NCBI GenBank assembly: GCA_958352885.1
Contig: CATWQI010000004.1
Location: 248,001-312,000, forward strand
Direction: 5' to 3'
From: an uncultured Duncaniella sp.
Lineage (GTDB): Bacteria > Bacteroidota > Bacteroidia > Bacteroidales > Muribaculaceae
Length of the DNA: 64,000 nucleotides
Under the pieces are notes generated by a model that saw nothing but the letters and a program-made list of their open reading frames with translations, was not told the DNA's origin and did not search any database. Shown piece by piece: positions 26,073 through 34,878 of this stretch. Positions within the stretch are counted from its first letter, which is position 1. Each line of letters opens with the position of its first letter. The translations under genes were made by a program, and so were the position numbers.

Positions 26073-27980
26073 TTACTTCACTTCCTCAAATTCAACGTCA
26101 TCTACATGACCTTCACCGGGGTTATTGGTGGGACCTGCCTGAGGACCTGCCTGCGCGCCGGGGTTAGCTCCGGCAGCCTGCTGTGCGTTGAGGATTTCCT
26201 GCTGGATAGCTCCGAAAGTCTGCTGGATTTCATTGATAGCAGGATCGATGGCTGCGATATCCTGAGCCTTGTGGGCTTCCTTAAGCTTGTTAAGGGCAGT
26301 CTCGATGGTTGCTTTCTTGTCAGCCGGAATCTTATCGCCGAGCTCCTGCATCTGCTTTTCGGTCTGGAAGATTACAGTGTCAGCATGGTTGAGTTTGTCA
26401 ATTTTCTCTTTCTCCTTGGCATCGGCGGCTGCGTTGGCTTCAGCCTCTTTTTTCATGCGCTCAATTTCAGCGTCAGTCAAGCCGCTTGAAGCCTCGATAC
26501 GGATGCTCTGTTCCTTGCCTGTCGCCTTATCCTTGGCGGACACGTTGAGGATACCGTTGGCATCAACCTCAAATGTTACTTCAATCTGAGGAATACCACG
26601 TGGAGCGGGAGCTATGCCGTCAAGATGGAATTTACCAAGAGTCTTGTCATCCTTAGCCATAGGACGTTCTCCCTGGAGAACATGGATTTCAACTGAAGGC
26701 TGATTATCGGCAGCAGTTGAGAATGTCTCGCTCTTACGGGTAGGGATAGTAGTGTTGGCTTCAATCATCTTGGTCATCACACCGCCGAGGGTCTCGATAC
26801 CGATTGACAGAGGCACGACATCAAGAAGAAGCACATCCTTTACATCGCCTGAAAGCACGCCACCCTGGATAGCTGCGCCTACTGCCACGACTTCATCAGG
26901 GTTAACGCCCTTTGAAGGAGCCTTGCCGAAGAACTTCTCAACTACCTGCTGTATGGCGGGGATACGGGTCGAACCGCCAACGAGGATTACTTCGTCGATA
27001 TCCTTAGGAGTCATGCCGGCATCCTTAAGAGCCTGTTCGCAAGGCTTGATAGTAGCCTGTATGAGCTTGTCGGCAAGCTGCTCGAACTGTGAGCGGGTAA
27101 GAGTCTTTACCAAGTGCTTTGGACCGCTTGCTGTCGCAGTGATATAGGGGAGATTGATTTCAGTCGAAGTTGTTGATGAGAGCTCAATCTTGGCTTTCTC
27201 AGCAGCCTCTTTCAGACGCTGGAGTGCCATGGCATCCTGACGGAGGTCAATACCCTCGTCCTTCTTGAACTCGTCGGCAAGCCAGTCGATGATTACATGG
27301 TCGAAGTCATCACCGCCGAGGTGAGTGTCGCCGTTGGTTGACTTAACTTCAAACACTCCGTCGCCCAACTCGAGGATGGAGATATCGAATGTACCGCCAC
27401 CGAGGTCGAACACTGCAATCTTCTGGTCCTTGTTTGATTTGTCAAGACCGTAGGCAAGTGCGGCTGCGGTAGGCTCGTTAACGATACGCTTTACTGTAAG
27501 ACCGGCGATTTCGCCTGCCTCCTTGGTTGCCTGTCGCTGTGAGTCGTTGAAGTATGCAGGTACGGTGATGACAGCCTCGGTTACTGACTGTCCGAGATAA
27601 TCCTCTGCTGTCTTCTTCATTTTCTGAAGAATCATTGCTGAGATTTCCTGGGGGGTATATTCGCGTCCGTCAATGTCTACACGGGGTGTGTTGTTGTCGC
27701 TGCGGACCACTTTGTATGGCACGCGCTCGATTTCCTTCTCTACCTGGTCGAAAGTTTCGCCCATGAAACGCTTGATAGAGTAGATGGTTCGTTTAGGATT
27801 TGTGATGGCTTGACGCTTGGCAGGGTCGCCTACCTTACGCTCTCCGCCGTCAACAAATGCTACAATTGAAGGGGTAGTGTTGCGACCTTCGCTGTTAGGA
27901 ATAACCACAGGGTCGTTGCCCTCAAGTACAGAGACGCAGGAATTAGTAGTTCCAAGGTCAATACCGATAATTTTTCCCAT
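26073..27980 (-). CDS. dnaK: Chaperone DnaK (Hsp70)
   Basis: A 635-residue Hsp70. The ATPase domain opens with GIDLGTTNSCV and contains AYFNDSQRQATKEAG, FDLGGGTFDIS and VGGSTRIP. The substrate-binding domain follows from about residue 385 (DVVPLSIGIETLGG), then a helical lid. A Gly/Pro/Gln/Ala-rich linker precedes the closing acidic DDVEFEEVK, the usual co-chaperone contact. dnaJ and grpE are not next to it in this window, so it is a single-gene unit with a strong terminator. The 238-base region upstream to asnA contains its promoter, which I could not resolve. Confidence 0.98.
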   Translation of the reverse strand: MGKIIGIDLGTTNSCVSVLEGNDPVVIPNSEGRNTTPSIVAFVDGGERKVGDPAKRQAITNPKRTIYSIKRFMGETFDQVEKEIERVPYKVVRSDNNTPRVDIDGREYTPQEISAMILQKMKKTAEDYLGQSVTEAVITVPAYFNDSQRQATKEAGEIAGLTVKRIVNEPTAAALAYGLDKSNKDQKIAVFDLGGGTFDISILELGDGVFEVKSTNGDTHLGGDDFDHVIIDWLADEFKKDEGIDLRQDAMALQRLKEAAEKAKIELSSTTSTEINLPYITATASGPKHLVKTLTRSQFEQLADKLIQATIKPCEQALKDAGMTPKDIDEVILVGGSTRIPAIQQVVEKFFGKAPSKGVNPDEVVAVGAAIQGGVLSGDVKDVLLLDVVPLSIGIETLGGVMTKMIEANTTIPTRKSETFSTAADNQPSVEIHVLQGERPMAKDDKTLGKFHLDGIAPAPRGIPQIEVTFEVDANGILNVSAKDKATGKEQSIRIEASSGLTDAEIERMKKEAEANAAADAKEKEKIDKLNHADTVIFQTEKQMQELGDKIPADKKATIETALNKLKEAHKAQDIAAIDPAINEIQQTFGAIQQEILNAQQAAGANPGAQAGPQAGPTNNPGEGHVDDVEFEEVK

Positions 27981-28150
27981 AATTAGATAGATTTATATAT
28001 GTTTCTGAATTAATATTAATGATATGTTCAATCACTAATGAAACAAATTTTGTGCCAAAAAGGTTGTGGCGTTTCTAACTAATTAGATATTAAAAGATTA
28101 AAATAATCGTATCATGTGACAATTTGACTGACACGACTGACAGAATTAAC

Positions 28151-28190
28151 AGAAAAACCGACAGTGCCCGGGTTTGCAGGGCTCTGTCGG
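28151..28190 (-). terminator. Terminator of asnA
   Basis: CCGACAGTGCCC (28158-28169) pairs with GGGCTCTGTCGG (28179-28190) with one mismatch. On the minus strand five T follow. It lies 29 bases after the asnA stop. Confidence 0.85.
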
Positions 28191-28218
28191 TGCGCAATCA
28201 TATAATCTTGTGTAAGCT

Positions 28219-29253
28219 TTAGAGGAGTTCGATACCGGCGGCGGCACATCTTTCAATCTGCTCTTCTGGCCAGATTGACGCCTGCACCTCCCCGATATGA
28301 GCCTTGCGGAGAAGGAACATGCAGAGTCGGCTCTGTCCTATGCCGCCACCGATGGAGTAGGGCATCTCGCCGTTGAGCAGCATTCTGTGGAAATTCAAGT
28401 CAGCCTTTTCCGGACAGCCCCGGACCTCAAGCTGTTTGCGTAGCGATTCTGGACTTACTCGGATACCCATCGATGATATCTCAAACGGTATTTCCAGTAC
28501 CGGGTTCCAGAGTATGAGGTCGCCGTTTAGACCGTTGAATCCATCTTCGTTGGGGGAAATCCAATCGTCATAGTCAGGTGCGCGTCCGTCATGGGGCTCA
28601 CCGTCTGAAAGCACATCGCCTATACCTATTATAAATATAGCGCCATATTGCTTTGCTGCTTCCGCCTCACGCTCCTTGGGGGTAAGTTTGGGATACTGCC
28701 TTGCGAGCTCCTCTGCATGGATGAATTTTATGTCGTCAGGGAGCACGGGTGTGATATGTGGGAATTTTTCATATACCATCTGCTCGACTTCGCGCAGTGT
28801 GCGGTAGATTGTTTTCACTGTCCCTTTGAGATAGGAGAGGTTGCGGTCACTCTCGTTTATGGTCTTTTCCCAGTCCCATTGGTCCACGTAGAGGGAATGC
28901 AGGTTGTCCAGTTCCTCGAATGTACGGATGGCATTCATGTCTGTGTACAATCCGTAGCCCGGTGCTATGTCATAGGCCCCGAGTTTATATCTTTTCCATT
29001 TGGCGAGTGAATGTACCACTTCCGCTTTACGTCCGTTCATCGCATCGATGGTGAATGACACTGCATGTTCCACTCCGTTGAGGTCATCGTTGAGTCCTGT
29101 GCCTGTCAGTAGGAAAAGCGGAGCGGTGACACGGCGTAATTTTAATTCTCGTGCCAGCGTGGTCTGGAACGCATCCTTTACCATTTTTATGGCTACTTCA
29201 GTGGTCTCTGGAAGCAGTTTCTGGCGGTAGTGCCTTGGAATAATCAGTGGCAT
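28219..29253 (-). CDS. asnA: Aspartate--ammonia ligase AsnA
   Basis: A 344-residue asparagine synthetase of the ammonia-using type, related to class II aminoacyl-tRNA synthetases. It makes asparagine from aspartate, ammonia and ATP. Motifs seen are the N-terminal LTGTGLNDDLNGVE, LYVDQWDWEKTI, the ATP-binding FIIGIGDVLSDGEPHDGRAPDYDDW, and class II motif 3 as GGGIGQSRLCMFLLRKAHIGEVQ. The length fits the family (about 330-345). It stands alone between its own promoter and terminator. Confidence 0.96.
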   Translation of the reverse strand: MPLIIPRHYRQKLLPETTEVAIKMVKDAFQTTLARELKLRRVTAPLFLLTGTGLNDDLNGVEHAVSFTIDAMNGRKAEVVHSLAKWKRYKLGAYDIAPGYGLYTDMNAIRTFEELDNLHSLYVDQWDWEKTINESDRNLSYLKGTVKTIYRTLREVEQMVYEKFPHITPVLPDDIKFIHAEELARQYPKLTPKEREAEAAKQYGAIFIIGIGDVLSDGEPHDGRAPDYDDWISPNEDGFNGLNGDLILWNPVLEIPFEISSMGIRVSPESLRKQLEVRGCPEKADLNFHRMLLNGEMPYSIGGGIGQSRLCMFLLRKAHIGEVQASIWPEEQIERCAAAGIELL

Positions 29254-29318
29254 AATTCGCTTGATTGTTTTTATATGTTGTACCTAATGTTATCTGTGAT
29301 GTAAGCGGGTTACGGTGG

Positions 29319-29349
29319 CAAAGGTATGGGATATATTTGATATTTACAA
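29319..29349 (-). promoter_or_regulatory. Promoter of asnA
   Basis: On the minus strand TTG (29349-29347), a 20-base spacer and TACCTTTG (29326-29319) are a full match. The asnA ATG follows after 65 bases. Confidence 0.8.
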
Positions 29350-29390
29350 ACAAAATGACAGAAAATTTTTAAATTTTCTGTCATTTTGTT
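29349..29390 (-). terminator. Terminator of the second NlpC/P60 gene
   Basis: Two perfect 20-base arms (29349-29368 and 29371-29390) around a 2-base centre form a long AT-rich palindrome ending in T-rich sequence in both directions. It ends the gene at 29421-30002 and abuts the asnA -33 box. Confidence 0.75.
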
Positions 29391-29420
29391 ATTATTCTGG
29401 AGTAATATCTTTCTTTTTGG

Positions 29421-30002
29421 CTATAATTTGGATTCGTCGATGACTCGGGTGGAGTGTAGGTAGTGGTTGGAATAATATGCCCCGTCGGGGAAGCTTTGTA
29501 TTACCACCCCGTGTTTGGTGGATGCATGTATGAACTTGACTTTGCCGGTTTCCTCGTCCACATCAATCACCATCCCAACGTGTCCTACAGTACGCCCGCC
29601 GCGTCTGCCGCTGAAAAACATAAGGTCGCCGACACGCAGTTCGTTGACACTTACCGGTGTCCCTTCCTGACCTTGAAGACGAGATGCCGGACTTAGCTTA
29701 ATGTCAAAGTTGCGGAACACGTAGCTTGTGAATCCGGAACAATCGAACACATAAGGACCTTTGCCCCCCGGTTTGTATTTCCTCCCGAGATGGAGTTTTG
29801 CGAAATTCACTAATTCTGTCTGAAATGAACTGACACTGTTGAACATGTCTCCGAGCCCGTCATCCTCTCCGAGTAATTCCCACGGAGTCATTGCGAGTAC
29901 ATCGCCTTCGGTGGGGTCAACCGGTTGTGATGCATGGCATAAATGTATGGCAGATGCGCTCAGTAGTATTATGGATACAATTCTGTTCTTTAAGGTAATC
30001 AT
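29421..30002 (-). CDS. NlpC/P60 (C40) peptidase, secreted
   Basis: A 193-residue exported cell-wall peptidase. A signal peptide of about 24 residues ends in C-H-A. The catalytic domain covers about residues 60-185 with the nucleophile Cys in PYVFDCSGFTSYVF. VNELRVGDLMFFSGRRGGRTVGHVGMVI carries the catalytic His, and FIHASTKHGVVI the third polar residue. It should cut peptidoglycan stem peptides in the periplasm. The gene is single, with a palindromic terminator. It is related to, but clearly different from, the partial gene at the left edge. Confidence 0.92.
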   Translation of the reverse strand: MITLKNRIVSIILLSASAIHLCHASQPVDPTEGDVLAMTPWELLGEDDGLGDMFNSVSSFQTELVNFAKLHLGRKYKPGGKGPYVFDCSGFTSYVFRNFDIKLSPASRLQGQEGTPVSVNELRVGDLMFFSGRRGGRTVGHVGMVIDVDEETGKVKFIHASTKHGVVIQSFPDGAYYSNHYLHSTRVIDESKL

Positions 30003-30143
30003 GGTCTAATTTGTAATAAGGTGCAAAATTACAAAAAAATTGCGTAATTTTGTACTCAGCAGGCGTGATGGAGGGCTCAAAATTTATCCATTCATGCGAG
30101 GGGTGTTAGTGAGTTTGTCAGCCTGTGTAGTAAAAAATAGATA

Positions 30144-31514
30144 ATGACCATGAAATTTCGTTTCGAAGATTTGTTAAAGCTGGCAGTTGCCAATATCGCT
30201 GTTTCATGCTTTGTGTTTCCGCTCAGTGCGGATGTGTTATATATGGCACCTGATGGGGATGACTCCGCATCCGGTGCAATCGACGCACCTCTTGCCACCT
30301 TGCCAGCGGCATATGCCAGGATGGAGGGCGGTGACACTCTTTATTTCCGTGGCGGCACATATCATGTCACGGACGGACAGGTCATGAAGTACGATAAGAA
30401 TTACGCTTACGTGTTTGCATTGGAAAAGGCGGGTACGCCCGGCAGCAAAACTTGTTTCATGGGCTATCCGGGTGAGCGACCGGTGTTTGATTTCTCGGCT
30501 CTTCAGCTTGACGGCAGGCACAGGTTTGCCGCCTTTTATCTTGGAGCTGACAATCTGCATCTGCGTAATTTTGACATAGTGGGAGTGCCGGTGCGAGTGT
30601 TGGGACATACGCAGTCCGAATGTGTGGCTGCGCGCAAGGGGTCTGACTGTATAGTTGAGAACATCGCTATGCACGACGGGATGGCTATCGGTTATTATCA
30701 GACTGCCGGCTCCAATAACCTCGTGCTTAATTGCGATGCTTATAACAACTATGACGATTACAGCGAAGGTGCCTACGGTGGCAATGTCGACGGATTCGGG
30801 TTTCATCTCGGCAGCCCGGAATATACCGGTAACGTGATTCGTAATTGCAGGGCGTGGAGAAATTCCGATGACGGATTTGATCTGATTAACTGTAAGGCTC
30901 CGGTGGAGATAGACCATTGCTGGGCGTTTTATAATGGATTCAAACCTACAGCTAATCCTGCGGACACAGTAACGTTCGAAAGTGCCGGTGACGGCAACGG
31001 CTTTAAGGCGGGGGGCTACGGGATGAAGCCTGGGAAAACGAAGTGCCCGGACATTGTTCCCCGTTATTACATACATCACTGCGTTGCATATCACAACAAG
31101 GCTAACGGTCTGTATTCCAATCATCATCTTGGCGGTTCCAGATGGGAAAATAATTCCTCGTGGGATAATCGTGGAAATTACAATATGGTAAATCGCAAGT
31201 CGGAACGGGAAGTGGTCGACGTACCGGGCTATGGCCATGAGCTTACGGGTAACGTGTCATATACCTATGCCGATGGCATGCGTAGCGGACACCTTGTGAA
31301 TTGCGACATGACGCGCAGCAGTCTTGTCAACAACTCGTTTGCCCCGGCTGATTCCACTGTTACCGTTACGGGTGACATGTTTGTCAGCGTTGACCCTGCG
31401 GAACTTTTCCTCCCTCGTGATGCCGACGGCAATCTGCCGCGGATTAATTTCTTGAGAGCCAAGACTGGCAGTCCGATTGCTGCCCGGCATCAAGGTTGGG
31501 CGACAGAGGAATAA
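30144..31514 (+). CDS. Secreted right-handed beta-helix protein, PL9-like lyase
   Basis: A 456-residue exported protein (start ATG at 30144 or 30150; signal-like LAVANIAVSCFVFPLSA). Repeated short strands with ladder residues form a parallel beta helix. The stretch NSDDGFDLINCKAPVEIDHC, then AGDGNGFKAGGYG, YYIHHCVAYHNKANGLYSNHH and NSSWDNRGNY resembles family 9 polysaccharide lyases, which cut pectate by beta-elimination using a Lys base and Asp-bound calcium. That would release unsaturated uronates, the substrates of the block at 37-44 kb. A TAATTTTG box at 30045-30052 may be its -7 site. Fold: high confidence. Exact substrate: uncertain; other beta-helix families or an epimerase are possible. 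Confidence 0.7.
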   Translation: MTMKFRFEDLLKLAVANIAVSCFVFPLSADVLYMAPDGDDSASGAIDAPLATLPAAYARMEGGDTLYFRGGTYHVTDGQVMKYDKNYAYVFALEKAGTPGSKTCFMGYPGERPVFDFSALQLDGRHRFAAFYLGADNLHLRNFDIVGVPVRVLGHTQSECVAARKGSDCIVENIAMHDGMAIGYYQTAGSNNLVLNCDAYNNYDDYSEGAYGGNVDGFGFHLGSPEYTGNVIRNCRAWRNSDDGFDLINCKAPVEIDHCWAFYNGFKPTANPADTVTFESAGDGNGFKAGGYGMKPGKTKCPDIVPRYYIHHCVAYHNKANGLYSNHHLGGSRWENNSSWDNRGNYNMVNRKSEREVVDVPGYGHELTGNVSYTYADGMRSGHLVNCDMTRSSLVNNSFAPADSTVTVTGDMFVSVDPAELFLPRDADGNLPRINFLRAKTGSPIAARHQGWATEE

Positions 31515-31761
31515 TGGTGCCGGTCGGAATCATGCAAATTATTTCTATGATAATGGCAGTTATATCGGGGATTCTTTGTATTTTTGCATTAGAATAATGG
31601 CTGTTTTAGATGTTTTTTGTTGATACCATACCCGAACGGCTTCGACTGAAACGCAGCCTTGGACAGAATTTACAGAAAACAGGCGGGCTACTTAGGCTAA
31701 AGTGGTCATGCCCGGACTAATGATAACTTAAAAAACAGCCTATAATATTGAGCGGTACATC

Positions 31762-32331
31762 ATGACGTTTCAAGATGACATTCAGAATGCTGTGTCAGTT
31801 ATGCGGAAGGGCGGCGTTATTCTGTATCCCACCGACACTGTATGGGGGATAGGGTGTGACGCCACAAGCCCACAAGCTGTCGGCAGGGTGTATGAGATAA
31901 AACACCGTGCCGATTCCAAAGCCTTGATTTCATTGGTTGGCGATGACAGTATTCTCGGTGACTATGTGGGGGCAATCGCCGGCATGGCGTTGCGGATGAT
32001 AGCTGAATCCGACCGTCCTACCACAATAGTATATCCCGAATGCCGGAATATGGCTCCCAATCTGCTTGCTGCCGACGGCTCTGCGGCTCTGCGGGTGACA
32101 CATGAGATATATTCCAGGGAACTGTGTCGGCAGTTAGGCTCCCCGGTAGTGTCGACTTCGGCTAATATCAGCGGTGAGCCGGCACCTGCGGTGTTCGGCG
32201 AGATTTCCCCTGAGATAATTGCTGCGGTGGACTATGTGGCTTGTTACCGCCGTGACGATGAGTCTGTTGCCACACCGTCAAGGGTGGTTAAAATCAATCC
32301 GGACGGTTCAACCGAAATATTGCGTCCCTGA
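31762..32331 (+). CDS. YrdC/Sua5-family threonylcarbamoyl-AMP synthase
   Basis: A 189-residue YrdC-domain protein. In tRNA t6A synthesis such proteins make threonylcarbamoyl-AMP from Thr, bicarbonate and ATP. The dsRNA-like binding fold shows GGVILYPTDTVWGIGCDATS, VYEIKHRADSKALISLV, ALRVTHEIYSRELCRQLGSPVVSTSANISGEPA and a closing PSRVVKI. The stop shares one base with the start of the sugar transferase gene, so translation is coupled. A TATTTTTG box at 31579-31586 could be the -7 element. It could be the cell's TsaC or a YciO paralogue. Confidence 0.88.
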   Translation: MTFQDDIQNAVSVMRKGGVILYPTDTVWGIGCDATSPQAVGRVYEIKHRADSKALISLVGDDSILGDYVGAIAGMALRMIAESDRPTTIVYPECRNMAPNLLAADGSAALRVTHEIYSRELCRQLGSPVVSTSANISGEPAPAVFGEISPEIIAAVDYVACYRRDDESVATPSRVVKINPDGSTEILRP

Positions 32332-32936
32332 TGAGCGAAGGTGACCGGAAGCGGATTTATCTGCGGTGCAAACGGATTTCCGACGTGGTGTGCGCTATGG
32401 CTGGGCTGATAGTGGCATCTCCACTGATACTGGTGCTTGCCATGTTGGTGAAACTCCAGTCGCCCGGACCGGTTGTTTACAGTCAATGGCGTGTGGGATA
32501 CCGTGGCAGACGTTTCAGGATATATAAGCTCCGCTCCATGATTGAGAATGCCGAGCTTGGCACTCCAATGCTCTGTGATGCCGACGACGAAAGAGTCACT
32601 CCGATAGGGCGTTTCATGCGTCGGTATCATCTGGATGAACTCCCAAACATGTGGAACGTGCTCATTGGAGATATGTCAATTGTTGGCCCGAGACCGGAAA
32701 GAGAGTATTTCATCGACAAGATTAAGGAGCTCTCGCCCGAATATGATTTGATCATGCAGGTGCGTCCGGGCATGACATCGTGGGGGATGGTCAAATACGG
32801 ATATGCCACTGATGTCGGACAAATGGTGGAGCGCCTCAGGTATGACATACTATATATAAGGAAATTATCCCCCGCGCTGGATATGAAAATAATACTTCAT
32901 ACCATTCGCATGCTCGGCAAGGGGAGGGGAATATAA
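32331..32936 (+). CDS. Undecaprenyl-phosphate sugar phosphotransferase
   Basis: A 201-residue bacterial sugar transferase of the monotopic phosphoglycosyl transferase family. It loads the first sugar-1-phosphate onto a polyprenyl phosphate to start a surface glycan. One hydrophobic re-entrant segment lies at about residues 15-35 (VVCAMAGLIVASPLILVLAM). The catalytic block SPGPVVYSQWRVGYRGRRFRIYKLRSM and RYHLDELPNMWNVLIGDMSIVGPRPERE includes the Asp-Glu pair. It is a small, catalytic-core-only form. It overlaps the YrdC gene by one base; the ClC gene follows after 17 bases, so three genes may share a message. No other glycan genes are adjacent. Confidence 0.9.
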   Translation: MSEGDRKRIYLRCKRISDVVCAMAGLIVASPLILVLAMLVKLQSPGPVVYSQWRVGYRGRRFRIYKLRSMIENAELGTPMLCDADDERVTPIGRFMRRYHLDELPNMWNVLIGDMSIVGPRPEREYFIDKIKELSPEYDLIMQVRPGMTSWGMVKYGYATDVGQMVERLRYDILYIRKLSPALDMKIILHTIRMLGKGRGI

Positions 32937-32953
32937 CAATTGAAATAAAATAA

Positions 32954-34756
32954 ATGGCTACATTTATCAGACATATAGGAGATAACTTTCACCGTGCGTT
33001 CATGGCATTGCTCGTATGGCGGGAACATCATATCAAAGAGAAGACTTTCGTCATCATTCTGGCATTGATTGTCGGGGTGCTTGGCGGAGTGGCTGCGCTT
33101 GTGCTTAAAACATTGATACATGTCATATCCGGATTCCTGACAGCGCATCTTAACATCTCCGAAGGCAACTATCTGTTCCTCCTTTATCCTTTGGCGGGTA
33201 TATTGTTGTCAAGCCTGTATGTTAAATATGTGGTGCGTGACAATATATCTCACGGTGTCACGCGTGTGCTATACGCAATCTCCCAGAACAAGTCACGGCT
33301 TAAGAAACATAACATGTACTCGTCTGTCATCGCCAGTTCGATTACCATCGGCTTCGGTGGCTCTGTCGGTGCGGAGGGCCCAATCGTGTATACAGGTGCG
33401 GCGATAGGAAGTAATCTCGGCAGAGTGTTCAGAATGTCTCCACGCATTCTGATGATTCTTGTGGGTTGTGGGGCGGCTGCCGGAATCGCCGGCATATTCA
33501 AGGCTCCTATCGCAGGGATGCTTTTCACACTTGAGGTGCTGATGATTGATCTTACCACTGTGTCCGTCATGCCGTTGCTCATAGCGTCTATCACGGCTGC
33601 GACCGTCGCATACGTGTTTACCGGCTACGACGTTGAATTTTTCTTCCTCCAGAGCGAGCCGTTTATGACAGCGAGAATCCCTTATGTGGTGTTGCTGGGG
33701 GTGTTTCTCGGTTTTGTCTCCCTCTATTTCACACGCACTATGAACATGATGGAGAATATATTCCGTAAACTGAATTCTCCATGGAAAAAGATTCTCGTGG
33801 GCGGAGGTATACTTGCGTTGCTTGTGTTCCTTTTCCCGCCTCTTTACGGTGAGGGATATTCGGCGATAGTGGACCTCCTTAGCGGCGATACATCCTCGAT
33901 AGTCAACAGTTCCATTTTCTACAAGGACAGGGATCAGGTGTGGTGGATACTCGGCTTTATCGCTGCGCTTGTGTTGCTGAAGGCGTTTGCCACATCTGCC
34001 ACAAACGGCGGTGGCGGTGTCGGAGGAACATTCGCTCCGTCACTATACGTAGGGTGTATGGCAGGCTTCTTCTTCGCTTTCTTCCTCAATACTATCTTTG
34101 ACCTTGACCTGTCGACCAAGAATTTCGCATTGATGGGTATGGCAGGGGTAATGTCGGGTGTCATGCACGCGCCTCTGATGGGTATCTTCCTCACTGCGGA
34201 GCTTACCGGCGGTTACGATCTGTTTCTGCCGCTTCTGATATCCTCGGCAATCTCCTACGGCACCATTAAATTCTTCGAGCCATACAGCATCTACACTATG
34301 CGTCTCGCCCGCGAAGGCAAGCTCCTCACTCATCACAAGGACAAGGCGGTGCTCACGTTGCTGAAAGTCAACAATGTGATTGAGAACGATTTCATAGCTG
34401 TCCGCCCGGGTATGAATCTGAAGGAGATGGTCAATGCCATTTCCAAGTCTTCACGAAACCTTTTCCCTGTGGTCAACGAGTCCGGCGAGCTGCTCGGCGT
34501 AGTGCTTCTTGACGAAATACGTAACATCATGTTCCGTCCTGACCTCTACAAGCGTATGTATGTGAACCAGTTCATGTCCATGCCCCCGGCAAGGGTCGAG
34601 ATAGGGGAGAGTATGGATGCCGTGATGAAAAAGTTCGACAGTACTGGTGCTTGGAATCTTCCCGTGGTTGAAAATGGCAAATATGTGGGATTCGTCTCAA
34701 AATCCAAGATATTCAATTCCTATCGACGTGTGCTCCGCCATTATTCGGAGGATTAG
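32954..34756 (+). CDS. ClC-family chloride channel/transporter with CBS domains
   Basis: A 600-residue ClC protein. About the first 430 residues are the membrane part with GGSVGAEGPIVYTGAAIGSN; Glu141 in GAEGP corresponds to the gating Glu of H+/Cl- exchangers. GGGGVGGTFAPSLYVG matches the GxFxP motif. Residues about 455-595 hold two CBS domains (VRPGMNLKEMVNAI and EIGESMDAVMKKFDS), which may sense adenosine nucleotides. Retention of the gating Glu suggests exchange activity, but fluoride or other anions are possible. It is the last gene of the group starting at 31762 and has its own terminator. Confidence 0.93.
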   Translation: MATFIRHIGDNFHRAFMALLVWREHHIKEKTFVIILALIVGVLGGVAALVLKTLIHVISGFLTAHLNISEGNYLFLLYPLAGILLSSLYVKYVVRDNISHGVTRVLYAISQNKSRLKKHNMYSSVIASSITIGFGGSVGAEGPIVYTGAAIGSNLGRVFRMSPRILMILVGCGAAAGIAGIFKAPIAGMLFTLEVLMIDLTTVSVMPLLIASITAATVAYVFTGYDVEFFFLQSEPFMTARIPYVVLLGVFLGFVSLYFTRTMNMMENIFRKLNSPWKKILVGGGILALLVFLFPPLYGEGYSAIVDLLSGDTSSIVNSSIFYKDRDQVWWILGFIAALVLLKAFATSATNGGGGVGGTFAPSLYVGCMAGFFFAFFLNTIFDLDLSTKNFALMGMAGVMSGVMHAPLMGIFLTAELTGGYDLFLPLLISSAISYGTIKFFEPYSIYTMRLAREGKLLTHHKDKAVLTLLKVNNVIENDFIAVRPGMNLKEMVNAISKSSRNLFPVVNESGELLGVVLLDEIRNIMFRPDLYKRMYVNQFMSMPPARVEIGESMDAVMKKFDSTGAWNLPVVENGKYVGFVSKSKIFNSYRRVLRHYSED

Positions 34757-34787
34757 CCGTTGATTGGCATGACGGATAAACGAATGA

Positions 34788-34830
34788 CCGGCAGCGTTAC
34801 ATATCGAAGCGCTGCCGATCAAATTTTTTG
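34788..34830 (+). terminator. Terminator of the ClC gene
   Basis: GGCAGCG (34790-34796) pairs with CGCTGCC (34810-34816), the stem extends by a few bases on either side, and six T follow at 34824-34829. It may also stop the convergent fbp transcript. Confidence 0.8.
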
Positions 34831-34878
34831 TATGGAGGTTATCTCTATTAGACCGAGGGGCTAATTCCGGTCAACGGA

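Noticed and set aside
30237..31238. Minus-strand ORF of 333 codons opposite the beta-helix gene
   Set aside because: Long antisense shadow; the plus-strand product has a signal and a regular beta-helix pattern, while the antisense product has no domain and odd composition.
31599..31740. Inverted GGCTGTTTT/AAAACAGCC pair 142 bp apart, a possible small MITE
   Set aside because: Only nine bases match, the inner sequence does not align between the ends, and no target duplication is clear.
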